Positions 33,758-45,770 of a DNA stretch of 64,000 nucleotides are shown here, one piece after another. Positions within the stretch are counted from its first letter, which is position 1, and every line of letters begins with the position of its first letter. This DNA comes from Chrysemys picta bellii (taxonomy: Eukaryota > Chordata > Testudines > Emydidae): positions 104,530,434 to 104,594,433 of the forward strand of contig NC_088795.1 in the NCBI RefSeq assembly GCF_011386835.1, read 5' to 3'. The notes under the pieces were generated by a model. It was given only the letters and a program-made list of their open reading frames with translations. It was not told the origin of the DNA and searched no databases. The position numbers were made by a program, and so were the translations under genes.

Positions 33758-36700
33758 TATGCTAAGTAAATTAAAGATCAAAATATATAGGATCTTGATT
33801 AGGAAGCCTTGATGTATGCATCAGAATGCTGACCAATCAGGAAGAGAGAATAACATCTACTTCACATCTACTTCACATTAGGATGCTCAAGTGAACATTT
33901 GGTAAGATGAGAGCTGATAGGCTATGAAGTGAAATGTTATGAGCCATTATGCAGACAACCATCATTATAGAAAAGCTGAGTGAGTATCAACTGAGATGGA
34001 AGAGTTGTCTGTTATGGCATGATGTGGGAAATGTTGGTTAGAGAGCACAAGAGCTAGTAGTCATGGGACAAAGAACAGGAGGATGACCTAGAAAAAGGTG
34101 ATTCAAGATGCAGAAGGAGGACATAAAGAAGGCTGGTGTTTTGGAAGATGTACTTGACAAGAACACTTACTTGGAGAGATGAACAACAAGAACCACTGAC
34201 TCTGATTGATGGGACAAGGTGAAAAAGAAGCAACAGCACATTGGCAAGTTATATGGCTGCAGGTGCAGCCCCACTACATCACATGTCTGGGATATTAAAG
34301 TCCCATGGCCCCTTCACTGACCTTTCTCAGGTCCTGACAAACCCAATGGGGAGACCCCTTTTACTGCATACTCGGTGTGCCCATAGCTTCCATTGCAGCT
34401 TAAACAGGGATTCAAGCCATGTGGAAGGCACTGTGACAGCTGTCTGCCCCACAAGCCATTGACACCCAAAGAAAATAATGATAGGAGTTTTGAGATTTCA
34501 GGAATCCAAAAGGGCAGTGGTTTGTCTTCCAGAAAAATGAGACAGCATAAAGTAATTATATTCTACATATAGTAGGTTAATTCAGAAAGAAGGGGAGGAA
34601 TTGCTATTGGTTTTGAAAGAGTCTATAAAAGACATGAGCTGATCTCAGATTTGGAAACAAAACTGAGCCTGGAGCCTAATGAAAAGGAGATTAAAACATT
34701 TTTGACTGCATAGTTTGGGGCAGTGCAATGTAAATGTGGTACTGTCTGGTTATTTATACAAAGCACATGCTGTAAAATCTGTGTACAATAGAATGAAGTG
34801 GAAGTATAGCACCAATGTGGCAGAGAAGCAGATTGGCTGCATCTAAAAAGAAAAAGAGCTGTCAGACAAGTATTTCCTTTGTTCCCCAAACTGACAAGTA
34901 TAGTGATTCTTTTAATGGTGTGTGCATGAGTGAGATACCTTTCAAGAAAAAAACAACAAAAGAAAACAGCACCGCACTGCACATACCACGTAAAAACATA
35001 TATGAATAGAAAATGTGCAGAACCCTTTGAGCTCATTCAAGGAGTAAACCAACTAGCATTAAGTTTTATATAAACGGGATAAATTCAGCCATGCAGGAGA
35101 GTGGGATCTATAGAAGAGAGAAAAAGTATGTCTAAAAGAAGAAATTACATCTCCAGACTGGATTGAGAAGAAGGGACAGCCAAAAAATAAGTGAAAGATA
35201 AACATGCAAATTAAAACTGTCATGGGAAATGCAAGTCCTAGAGCATTGAACACGATAGATTATGAAATACTTATTCAAATAAAGGAAGCTTGTAAATGGG
35301 CTACTGATCATCACAAAAGTGCAAAAAGAGTAAATATTCAGCACAGTGCAAAAGGATTTAGCCACACAATTAAAAAAAGGTCAGCCCTCCAGAAGTGCAG
35401 TGGTATGGCATTGGCATCTCTTTCAGTTACAGTTACTTCTATACAGTGACCCTTAGATCCATTGTAAAATGTGGATTCATCTTATAGAGTTGGTGTAAAT
35501 GACTCCTGCATTCATTGTATAGTAGGAGCTGGTGCCTATTCGAAATCGTATTTCTATAGCAGACCTTCAGCAAACAATTAAAAAAATTACTTACTGTGAG
35601 GCAGCTGTAGAACAAGCAAAACATTGTAGACAATCTTATTAGGTCTTAACATTTCCCAAATCTCATCCCACAAAATGACATGTTTATTTTGGTATAAGTG
35701 ATAGAGCATTTGAATTAGAGGTTAAATAATGGTATAGTTAATAAAAGAGCAACTCAGATCCTTTAAACACAGCTGCAATGTTCTTAGAGGACTTACCCCT
35801 CCAGCACGCTTTATTTTGTACAACCAACTGACACATCACTATTACCTTTATCCCCAGGAAATTAGCAAACTCAAAAGGTCTTGGTGTTAGCAAAACTCGG
35901 GCAACCAGAGTATGAACCATAGCAGAACAGTCAGCTCTAATGCATTGGTGTGGTGGCATTACTAAAAAATTGGAAACAAGAGAGTTGTGGCTATTAAAGA
36001 GCTGTTGCAGTGAAGGAGCACCAGTATTCACCACCTAACAGCAGGAGGTGGGAAGTAAGGAAGGCTGATATGAATGGGGAAACTTGAGCACAGTCTGAGC
36101 TATTGGGTAAGCAATGGTCACCAGCAACGGCCACATTGTATTCAAAGGGGGGAAGTCTCAACTACAGTCGCTCCACTGGAATGCTGGGTCTGTTCCTCAG
36201 TGCATGTCAGCTCAAAGTGGGATGATAGGGAAGTATATGGGACCAACTCTTTGTTCTTTGTTTTATACCATATCTAGCACAATGGTGTTGTGGTCCATGA
36301 CTGGGACTTCTAGAAGTAGCTGCAATGCAAACATATTAATATAGAGATATCTGTTTTATCTATCAGCATATCTTTTTTGTTTCTTTTAATGATTTCTTTT
36401 AATTTTGAGACTGAGTCAGATTTCCAGTTGGTCTCATGTCTAAGAATACATAGAAAATGTTTAATATTTAATAAAACAGATGTCTTGCTATTACAGTCAG
36501 ACAGTACAGCTACTTGAAATTTGATGTATTTTTAGTAGACGTTTTCCTCAGAAAAAAAATTGTAAATTATTTTGGTTGAAATAAATCTGTTGCTAAGAAG
36601 TCTACGGACTGTGCAATTTTTACCATTGAAACTAATATATATTTCCTGAGTGTCTGACTTTTGGAATCCCTTGTGAAATCCAAAATGTCCTGTTTGTTTT

Positions 36701-37104
36701 ATCTACATGTAAAATCTTGTTTCTGTGTGAGGTTTGCAAAAAGAATATTTCTGTGTGCTAATTTGCCCCATGTGGGAGAGTGAGTTCTGATTCTTCTAAC
36801 AATCTTTTCTCTAATTCAAACCACAGAAGCATTTTAGCAAATAAAATATGTAATTAAAGGCATTCCTGTTTTAAGTCATCTAAATATAAAACATCAGTAT
36901 CAATTTAGTCAACCCTTTCTTTAGTCCATATTTACTGGGGCATAGAAGGTGCTCACACAATTTTCTACTGAAAATAACAAATGTGCAAATATATTATAAA
37001 ATCTCAAAATTCAACCTTAGATGTTAGATATAGGGGAGTTCATCATCCTGACAGTTCAGGATTGTTCCTTGTAGCATATTCCATAGCATCTCATCCAGCC
37101 TAAT
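33758..37104. other. No gene recognised
   Basis: Low-GC sequence. The 137-codon frame at 34623-35036 (minus) and the 98-codon frame at 35738-36034 (minus) have no recognisable domain. Confidence 0.4.
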
Positions 37105-37210
37105 ATAAAGGACTAGATCCTGCAAACTCTTATTCGGATCAGTAGCCATCCTGAAGTCAATGGGACTGTTTATGAAGTAAGAATCGCTCAGTGAAAGGTT
37201 TGCCATACTG
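37105..37210. repeat. Degraded palindromic MITE around TGAAGTCAATGGGA
   Basis: ATCCTGCAAACTC on the left and GGTTTGCCATAC on the right are imperfect inverted arms around a central TGAAGTCAATGGGA. The same central motif occurs near 46130 and in altered form at 48410, 48580 and 56290, so it is a dispersed family. Confidence 0.5.
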
Positions 37211-37861
37211 AACCCTGAAAGAAAAAGTATGAAGTGTAGGTCAAAATCTGGTTTTAAATCTAGCATAATCCAATTCATTTTGGATGGGTTACTTAAAATT
37301 TACACAACGGAAATTGATGTCAGCATTTGGTTCTATGTGTCCAATCCTGCAAGTTGCTGAGTGCCTGTTGACAGGTGCTTAGTGCCTAAAACTCTCATTT
37401 AAATTGAAAGAGGCTCACTCAGGAGGGATTCAGTATCATCTGTGATCAGGACCTCTGTATCTAAGAAGGTAGCCAAAGCATATTTCCTTGAAATGACATT
37501 TGATGTTTTGCTTTTTTTACTCCTATCACTCTTTTAATTCTCATAAAGAATGTTTCCCTTAAACTACTCAGTGTCAGGCTTAATACACATCCTTTTTCAG
37601 TATTAATAATCCTAAACAGCGTTTAATGACATAGACATTAGAATCTTGTTGAAAGAATGTGGACAATGTGGCCTGACTAACCTTAAACTTCAGCAAAGAA
37701 AATGAATTCAGAGATGGAACATAATGAACATAATGAACCAAGGTCATCAAGGCTAAGTTTACATTAGAGCTAGGTGTGTGATTCTCAGCTCATGTACTCA
37801 TACTCTTACTAGCTCTGATCCAACTAGCATGAGTGTAAATAGTAGTGTAGCATAGTTTCCG

Positions 37862-38210
37862 ATGCGGAAACTACAGAACTCAAAACACCGAAAAAGAAAA
37901 TCAAACTTCTGCTGGTGGCATCTGACTCAGATAATGAAAATGAGCATATGTCAGTCGGCTTTGGATTGTTATCGAGCAGAAGCTGTCATCAGCATGGACG
38001 CATGTCCCCTGGAATGCTGGTTGAAGCATGAAGGGACATATGAATCTTTAGCCCATCTGGCATGTAAATATTTTGCAACGCCAGCTACCACAGTGCCATG
38101 AGAATGCCAGTTCTCACTTTCAGATGACATTGTAAACAAGAAGCAGGAAGCATTATCTCCCGCAAATGTAAATAAACTTGTTTGTCTGATGATTGGCTGA
38201 ACAAGAAGTA
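37862..38210 (+). pseudogene. hAT transposase C-terminal dimerisation domain, inactivated
   Basis: The frame up to 38101 contains WLKHEGTYESLAHLA and KYFATPATTVP. After a TGA stop at 38100-38102 it resumes in the same frame with ECQFSLSDDIVNKK, then LSPANVNKLVCL. This is the hAT C-terminal dimerisation motif, found at the end of hAT transposases and of ZBED-type host genes. The first 40 residues look frameshifted. There is no catalytic region, so it is a dead fragment. The surrounding element shows it is a transposon and not a host gene. Confidence 0.8.
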
Positions 38211-38531
38211 GGACTGAGTGGACTTACAGGCTCTAAAATTTTACATAGTTTTATTTTCGAATGCAATTTTTGGTATATAATTCTGTAGTTGTAAATTCAA
38301 CTTTCATGATAAAAAGATTGCACTACAGTACTTGTACTAGGTAGACTGAAAAATACTATTTCTTTTGTTTTTTTTACAGTGTGAATACTTGTAATCAAAA
38401 ATAAATATAAAGTGAGCACTGTACAGTTTGTATTCTGTGTTGTAATGGAAATCAATATATTTGAAAATGTAGAAAACATCAAAAATAATTAAATACATGG
38501 TATTCTATTATTGTTTAAGATTAATTAATTA

Positions 38532-39279
38532 ATTGTGATTAATTTAGCTATTTAGCTATTACTTTAGCTATATAGCACTGCACTGGCGGTTAGGGAACCC
38601 ACCTGGGGACCTGCCCCTTCCCCGACTCCCACCTAGCCCGGCCACCAACCGGTCATGGGAGGGGCGCCATCCCTTCCCCCCCTCTCCCCAGCCCCAACTC
38701 ACCCTGTGGCCTGGACCTGCCGCAACCGGAGAGGCCCGGACCCAGCTGCAGCCAGATTGGGCCCAGGCACAGCACCAGACGCGGCCAGGGCGGTACGGCC
38801 GGAGCTGCATGGACCCAGCCACAGCTGGATCAGGCCCAGGCGGCTCTCCCCGACCTGACCTGCTGGGGCTTGGGGGAGGATGGCTATCCTGCAGCCCCAG
38901 CCCCAGAGCTACTGCAGTGGGGACAGGGACCTCTCCCCCCAGTCCAGGTGCTGCTGTGTAGAGAGAGCACTGGGGGGGGAGTCCTCTCTCCCCGCCATAG
39001 CTCCAGAGCATCCTCAACCCCTCATCCTCGGCCCCACCCCAAAGCCCGCACTCCCAGCCGGAGCCCTCACCCCCTTCACCCAACCCTCTGTCCCAGCCCT
39101 AAGCCCCTCAGCCCCAGGCCCACCACATAATTCCTTGACCACACCCCACACCACATGATTTTTTTTTTATGTGCACCATTATGAAGGTGATGTGTCACAC
39201 ATCACCTCCATATTGGTGCACAAAACAAAATTCATTCCGCACATGGGTGGGAAAAATTAGAGGGAACACTGATTGTGAT
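38532..39279 (-). mobile_element. Nested 732-bp GC-rich non-autonomous transposon with 8-bp target duplication
   Basis: The body 38540-39271 is bounded by ATTGTGAT on both sides (38532-38539 and 39272-39279) and lies inside the hAT remnant. Read on the minus strand it starts CAGTGTTCCCTCTAATTTTT. The opposite end is degraded, so no clean inverted repeat is visible, and part of the apparent duplication could reflect the repetitive TTAAT sequence of the host element. The interior is very GC-rich and non-coding despite a 171-codon chance frame. It includes a module shared with the transposon at 46.9 kb. Confidence 0.65.
39169..39222. repeat. Long internal hairpin of the nested transposon
   Basis: The arm TGTGCACCATTATGAAGGTG is followed after a few bases by ATGTGTCACACAT and then by CACCTCCATATTGGTGCACA. 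This gives an imperfect palindrome of about 52 bp centred near 39196. A transcript through it would fold tightly. Confidence 0.85.
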
Positions 39280-39687
39280 TAATTTTTTTAATCACGTGAT
39301 TAATCTTGATTATTTTTGTAATTGCTTGACAGCCCTCGTTTAAACCAAATACAAAAAGTGTTTGTATATAAAGAGTATTGAGATATAAAGCTCAGACATA
39401 CCAGTAAGTGTGTTTTCCCATGCCAGTTGTACATTTCCTCTTTTCTCTTTGTTCTAGTTTTCAGTTTTGCAATGCTCACAGGAGAGTCACAGCGACCAGA
39501 AGAAATGTGAACACATGCAGAAAAATCTCAGGCAATATCTGGTTTGTCACATTAACTCTTTTCAAAAGAATCACAAAATTTAAAAGAACCAGAGAAAAAA
39601 AATTAAAAGGGGCAGCCTAACCTCACTGCATACCTGGCAGTGATTAAAAAAGTTACATTAAATAGCTAAGTAGTCATCCAGATGCAC

Positions 39688-39826
39688 ATAACCTGTTCAG
39701 CAAAAAGAATGAGGAGTACTTGTGGCACCTTAGAGACTAACAAATTTAAGGTGCCACAAGTACTCCTCATTCTTTTTGCTGATATGGACTAACACGGCTA
39801 CCACTCTGAAACTTATAACCTGTTCA
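39688..39826. mobile_element. Inverted pair of Penelope-like tails with 12-bp target duplication
   Basis: A perfect 36-bp stem (39697-39732 with 39747-39782) encloses a 14-base loop. The left arm is Penelope-like tail in minus orientation, and the right arm continues into further tail sequence in plus orientation up to CTGAAACTT. ATAACCTGTTCA occurs at 39688-39699 and 39815-39826, a 12-bp flanking duplication typical of target-primed insertion. It is non-coding. Confidence 0.85.
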
Positions 39827-39930
39827 CTCCTTGACTAAGAATGCCAGAACCAAAATGTAGCACAACTTCCCCAAGAGATGATCTGTCCCTCTATGTAATC
39901 AGTGTAGGTTCTTATTTCCATCATCATAGT

Positions 39931-40136
39931 ATCTAAAGCAGGGGTTCTCAGACTTTTGTACTGGTGACCCCTTTCACACAGCAAGCCTCTTAGTGCGACC
40001 CCCCCTTATACATTAAAAACACCATTATAAATGCTGGAGGCAAAGCAGGGTTTGGGGTGCTCGCAACCTCCCATGTAATAACCTTACAACCCCCTGAGGG
40101 GTCCCGACCCCCAGTCTGAGAACCCCTGATCTAAAG
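39931..40136. mobile_element. 190-bp hAT MITE with perfect 8-bp target duplication
   Basis: The body 39939-40128 begins CAGGGGTTCTCAGAC and ends GTCTGAGAACCCCTG, a 15-bp perfect inverted repeat. ATCTAAAG flanks it on both sides (39931-39938, 40129-40136). A related copy in the opposite orientation lies at 52039-52259. It is non-coding. Confidence 0.95.
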
Positions 40137-40914
40137 TCAACATAAAGATGGCTTGGAACTTTATCGACCAACTGGCCAAACCCTAACACGGAGGAGCAAC
40201 AGATATCCATATATTCTGTAGCCTGTGGTAAGGATCCCATTGCCCCTGATCCTTGTAGAGATAACTCTGGACAAAGCCCACTTATATGGGTTTTGTGCAG
40301 GGGGGAATCAGGATTTCTCAGAGAGAGAAAATGCACCACATTGTTTTTTTCACTAAAGTTTCCATACAGCTTTTCTTAAAGCAAACAGGATATTCAGAAA
40401 CAAACAACTCTAAATTTACCAGAACTGTTATACCTGTGTAGTTCCATTGTCCTCACTAGAGTTACTCCTCAATTACACTGGTCTAAATGAAAGAAAAATC
40501 AAGCCCCTTATTTATTTTGTTTCTATCAAGGAAATACGTTGGGCTTGGTTCTTATCACACCTACATTGCAACTACTACAGCATCCAAGTGAATACTACTA
40601 TTTGTGTGAGTAAGTGTTCAGGGAAATGAGTGAGGTCTGAACAATCTATCCCTAAATGATTACACAAGAATGGACAATGAGTATCACACACATGTATATT
40701 TCTAAACATTTACAGGAATAAGAGGTATTTAAATTCTCTTTAGAGTTATACAAGTGAACTTTTATGTAAGAATCATTTGCACTCATTTAAGAATCTTAAA
40801 TTAACTCATGTTCTGCTTAACTCATTCTTCAACATATAAAATAATCATCTCCCATGGTTAGGAAGACATTATTCCCAGAAACATTATTGAGAAAATATGT
40901 ATTGTTTGGGTTTT
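40137..40914. other. No gene recognised
   Basis: No supported feature. Confidence 0.4.
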
Positions 40915-41020
40915 ATACTTTCTTCTGAAGCATCTGATGGAGACCACTGTTGGACACAAAAGACTGGCCTATATGGACAAATGACCTGATCCAGTATGGT
41001 AATTCTGATATTTTAACCAT
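40915..41020 (+). mobile_element. CR1 3' end remnant
   Basis: GATCCAGTATGGTAATTCTG and the preceding TGGCCTATATGGACAAATGA parallel the 3' end of the CR1 at 19.74-19.80 kb (GGGCTAGATGGATGATTGGT, then CTGACCCAATATGACCGTTC). Both ends are lost. Confidence 0.6.
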
Positions 41021-41599
41021 GTGAAACACCAGTATATAGCCCTCTATCAAAGATTCATTATTATAAACATGTAGCACTATGGGGGTCAGATCCTCTGGAG
41101 TACTCGAACATTTTGCCCTTCGGTGATGGTATAATCTGGCCATAAAACTATCTTCAAATGGCTGGGGAAGTATCTGCAGAAATAGAGTGGATTTGGGTGT
41201 TTTGTGCAACTCACCCTCCATGGTGCTGTTATGGCCAGCACACCATTGTGCTATGTTCACCTATGTTTTTGATTCTTAGTGGCTATTGCAATCTGGCATA
41301 AATTAGAACATCTCTAGGGATGTTTTAATGTGGTGCAGAGGAGACTAGGACGATCAGGGATGTGTACAGGAGAGTTGCAAAACACTCCCTGACCTGTACT
41401 CTGTGCAATTTGGCCATTCTGGAAGATCTGACCCATTACATTTAAAATTGTAAATTTTAAAAAGTCTGCAATTTTCAATGGTGTTTTTGCCCTTGCAAAA
41501 TGAATTACACCTGAAATCAGGTTGTTAGACGGGCCAGTACCAAGATTCATACCTGCAATTCAATTACAAGTTGTAAAAATGTGGTGCAAATTTTGCTGG
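41021..41599. other. No gene recognised
   Basis: Two minus-strand open frames (115 codons at 40913-41260, 78 codons at 41314-41550) show no domain. Confidence 0.4.
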
Positions 41600-43312
41600 T
41601 ATATATTACATCTGCAAATGACTGCCCTGCACCTTTATGCGGGGACGGGTGGTGTTTGGTTGGCTGGCCGAGTGACGGGAACAGAGATTAATGGCTGGTG
41701 GCGGTGGGGGGAGACGAAAACTGCTGTAAAAAGGGGTCAGTGTGGTCGCTGACTCATCCCCTGGGAGGGCAGGATTTAAAAGTGGAAACTTGGTGCCTAA
41801 AACCTTCCTTTTTACAGGTATACATCCATCAGGGTAGGCATGATTTCAGATTACAGAGTGTTCATGCCACAGCAGTAAGGAAAGTGTCCTAGGGGAAACC
41901 AGCATAGGGTTAATTCAAGTGTCACCCACGTGCTGGCAAGGTCACCATTTCTAGTTCAGCTGGAGATGTTAAGGTTGCTCATTTGGAAATACCTTAATAA
42001 ACCATATGAGGGCACATTTTCATGGGTTTAGGATTGTTTCCACCGCTTTGCAGGTCGTACAAGGTGTGATGGTTTGCCCAGATCTAGGACATTCCTCTCA
42101 GGACTGCAGGAAAGGAGGGAGACACCAAGGGCAGGGGTGAGTTAAATCAACAACAGAAAAAGGTTCCCAATTGCAGGGGTGTTTGGGTCTGCTTTGTGCA
42201 GAGGCTACAGGAGCTGGTTGAGGTTGGGGGCAGCCAGCCCATCCCATACATTTGGTGCCATTTATTCAGAATCGAGGCAGCATTAATTTGTTGTAATTGC
42301 ATTACAGATGTTGGACGACCGGCCATGCAGAAGGTGGTGTGGATCTGCGGGCACAATATTGTATTTTGGGTGCATAGGCACGCATCCAGGTAGCCCGAGA
42401 GTTTGCAGCTGAGCTTTGGTGGTGAAGCAGTACACAGTTGGCATGCAAGGAGGGGCACGTTATGGAATCAACTAATACCACTGCTGTATGCTATGCGGAC
42501 CTGTCAGCAGCCACCAGATATAATTGTGGTACATCTTGAGGGAAACAATTTGGGAATGCTTAAAGGGGTGGAACTAATGCTCAGAGCTAGGAGGGACTCG
42601 GGGCTGATCCTTGAACTTTTTCCAGGAGTTAACATTGTTTGGTCAGACATGCTTCAGCACAGGGTCTGGCGGCAAGCCATGAGCCCCCCCAGGGTGGACA
42701 AGGCAAGGAAGTAGGTGAACAGGGAGATAACCAAATTCCTTGGGACCATTAGAGGGGTAGTAATTTCACATCCTGACATAATATATGGGGCAGCAGAGTT
42801 GTTTGGGGGGATGGGGTTCATCTGTCCAACTTAGGTGCTGTCATGTTTTTAACTGATATAAAAGATGGCATTAGGAGATGTCTGGGTACCAACTGGATGA
42901 AGGGAGGAGGCAGTTAAGGAAATTTCTGACACCTCCTTGTCATGGATGTCCAGTGCAGGTACTCCATAGGAAAGGTATACAGTGACAGGATAAATGGCTT
43001 GGAAAAGGACTTAAAAAGAAGTGTTCATTACAAGAATGAACGGGGGACAGTTGGGGACTCCTATGATTGGGATGTCAGGGAACCAACCCCCCCATTCTTA
43101 TAGCCCACTTTAACACTCCTACGGGGTGGGGGGATGGTAAGGTCCCAGCAATAGATTTGTTGGAGGGACCTGGATGGAAAAAGAGGGGGAGCTGGTAAAA
43201 GCACCCCGGGTAATTACTGAATAAACATGGGGTTACCTGCACTGTACGCTGTTATCTGCTGGATAATCCCAAACATCTAATAATAAAGGTGCAGCCTGAT
43301 GAAACCCATGTC
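41600..43312 (+). mobile_element. Remnant of a retroelement with an SGNH-hydrolase-like gene
   Basis: GC content and reading-frame character change near 41600. The decayed hydrolase-like gene sits in the middle (42196-42831). The segment ends near 43312 after TAATAAAGGTGCAGCCTGAT, which supplies an AATAAA. Known vertebrate Ngaro/DIRS-type tyrosine-recombinase retroelements carry an SGNH hydrolase domain, so that origin is likely. No recombinase or reverse transcriptase is visible here, and both boundaries are approximate. Confidence 0.55.
42196..42831 (+). pseudogene. SGNH-hydrolase-like domain, all catalytic motifs degraded
   Basis: One frame carries the whole domain, with stops at 42391-42393, 42712-42714 and near 42830. 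Segments in order: VVWICGHNIVFW (block I, where GHN stands for the usual G-(D/H)-S), PDIIVVHLEGNNLG (block III, NN for ND), FPGVNIVWSDML, VISHPDI, and LFGGMGFICP in the place of the final D-x-x-H block. The nucleophile serine, the block III aspartate and the last aspartate/histidine pair all appear replaced, so no hydrolase activity is expected. The family normally cleaves esters. Its role in retroelements is unknown. The match is by motif order. Confidence 0.65.
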
Positions 43313-45639
43313 AAATGTCTCCTGTCCTTTTGGCATAGCCAGACAAAGACATGCTGTCTTTTTTAAACACAGCCATGAATGGCCAAATGTTAAGTAAATT
43401 GCCAGGACAATTCGGTTCTGAAATATTGGCCTAATTCGATGAAAGCTCCACATTTTCTTAGAAATAAACAGATAAGGAAATTATTTGCATACTGTATGGT
43501 GTTATTTTCACCTAAAGTTTAAAGTAATCAGTAATGAAAATGCAAGCAATGATCGATAAAGTTAGATTGCCTCACTTGAAAGAGATTTTCCTGCATCAAC
43601 TCATCAGCATTTGATTGTTATGTTATTGCACTAAGATGAGTTAATAAAAAACATTAAAAACTTTTGCAAGTTTATGGTAATTGAATCTGGTAAAAGGAAA
43701 CCTATTTAAAAAAATTAAGTGACTACTTCTACAAGCCATATAATGCATTTTATAAGTACTGGATCTGAATGACTAGACCAAGTGTACTTCTAAGGAAACC
43801 TCTGTTACCAATAGCAACATTTTTAAACAAGTATACCTACTCAGCCTCTTCTTTTTCATGATGTTCTAAATATTTTTTTCCAGGTAGCTCTTTTAATAGC
43901 ACAAAAGCTTAATGAGACTGCAAACTTTCCGGGAAACTCATCAGGTTTAGTATAAGCAGGCACACATTTCTGTAACTGATCATCTATTGTTCCAAAGCTT
44001 TAAACACAATTAATAGCATTACCAGTGTGCCAGTAATTTAAGAAGCTGGAAGATCACCAGAGCCTTGAGGTGAACATCTTTTGTCTCTGGCAATAATAGT
44101 GACATTGTAAACATAAATCAGTAGGAGAAACCCAAAGACACCTGTTTACTTGTTTTGAAAGCTAGATTAATTTGAAGGATGAGGGCATAATAAATCAAAC
44201 AAGACATGGTACGCAAGACCAGATTTCAAATGAAAGGAAGAAAGGGGCAAATTTTCAAAAATAGCCTCTCATATGGCACTGCTAGTTTTTTACACACAGA
44301 ACACAATATTTGACTGCACACACTGCATTTTCATTTGCAAGGCAGATAAAGGTCTCACTACTTCGCATGGGAAGGTTTAGCATGTGCACTCAGATCTGAA
44401 GTTTTTGCTCATGCAAAACAAGAGCATGAGCCATTGTGTTTGCAAACTCGGGGATGTATAATTTAAGAAAATGGCCTGGAATCATTTAAATATTCTGCCC
44501 AAAGAGCATGCTTACAATACTGAGAACAGGCTAAAGCTACTAACTGTCCAATATGACAAAACATGAGGCTATTATACACAGTGCAAACCTTGCTTAATAT
44601 TAAAGTGTACTTGATGTATTTTAGTTCATTTGATGCTAATCAGTCATTTCTTACGATGTAAGCCATACTAGCTGTTTTATAGCGAAATTCACACTTGAAA
44701 TTAATACTATGCACAATAAATTCAATACTACATGAAGTGATTCCTTTCCTTTGGGTATTTGAAATAAAATGATGGTTTAACCTGTAGATGGATAATATTC
44801 ATATTCAATGTGTACATATAATTATTTAAATTGGGTGAAAGCCACTCCAGTGCAGATAGCCAGTATAAGATCTGTGTAATGCTATTTTCTGAGCTTAAAT
44901 GGCACTTAGACATAAGCTTTATTCTTTCTATATAGGGTTACATTTCACCCATTAAAACCAGTAGAGCAATGTTGTTTTACACTAGCTGGAGACCTAGCCC
45001 ATTGTAACTTATATTGCAATTGTTATGTGATAGATTAATGCATAGTATATTTCAACAATGAATAAAGAATTCTTTAAGGCAACAATCCTGAGGAGTGCTA
45101 AAATCATGAAAAGAGCTTATTTAACTTTATTTATGACAACAAATGGACATTTTGGTTTCTAAATTAAGCATAATGTATATTTCACCTACATAGCTCACTT
45201 TCTGTATAAAAAAATCTATAGATTGTTATTTGCTGTTTATATTTCATTAGCATTTTAACAATCACACTATAAATTAATCTCACACACTCTATTATTACAG
45301 TTAAAGTATGTATAGTCACAAGAAAATGTCTGGCAACCATCATATATGGATACCTTTATATACAAATGTTTTGGCATTAACCTTGTTGATAATGCATTTT
45401 TTTAGCAAATGTTTCTTAAAATCTGAACACAGCTTTTCAGAATTCAGATACTGGAATATAAAATGTCAGGTTGCTCATTATTGGCATGATGCAACTTGAC
45501 TAGCATTAGACTCCATGATGAGTTTTACCAATATATCAACACAAAACATTTTAGGCATCTGCTGGGTCACCATCTCTTGTGAATTTGTCATGAATCTCTC
45601 AATAAATGTATCTAGTCATCATGCTGCATAAGAAAAGCT
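43313..45639. other. No gene recognised
   Basis: AT-rich sequence with no supported feature. Confidence 0.4.
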
Positions 45640-45770
45640 TGAAAACATGACCCAAAAGTAACCTAAGGTCTCAAAAATCAGAAGACCAATACAAAGAATG
45701 AAAAATGTTTTCTTGTTATAAATCTCATGGGGTCTGAATCAATTTATGAAACATTTAGAGTTGGCAATAC
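45640..45770. mobile_element. Partial second copy of the 2011-2318 MITE family
   Basis: The right end AACATTTAGAGTTGGCAATAC matches the 2.3 kb copy (AACATTTGGGGTTGGCAATAC) nearly base for base. An upstream AATCTCATGG also matches. The left end is lost. Confidence 0.55.

Larger units (their letters stand above)
37857..39336 (+). mobile_element. hAT transposon 3' remnant, split by another transposon
   Basis: The left part encodes a decayed transposase end (37862-38210). It is followed by an AT-rich untranslated region and, beyond the nested insertion, by the terminal segment with GTGATTAA-type repeats and the end TTGACAGCCCTC (39325-39336). The complement of that end has the GAGGGCTGTCAA form, close to the CAGGG start usual for hAT elements. 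The 5' part of the element is missing; the left edge at 37857 is abrupt. Confidence 0.75.

Noticed and set aside
34623..35036. 137-codon minus-strand frame
   Set aside because: No recognisable domain, low-complexity hydrophobic text, no splice or promoter context.
37862..38101. Host ZBED-type gene
   Set aside because: The dimerisation motif also occurs in domesticated hAT genes, but the in-frame stop, the transposon 3' end at 39336 and the nested insertion show a dead transposon.
38568..39083. 171-codon minus-strand open frame
   Set aside because: It lies wholly in a GC-rich non-autonomous transposon. High GC makes stops rare, and the Gly/Pro/Ser-rich text has no domain.
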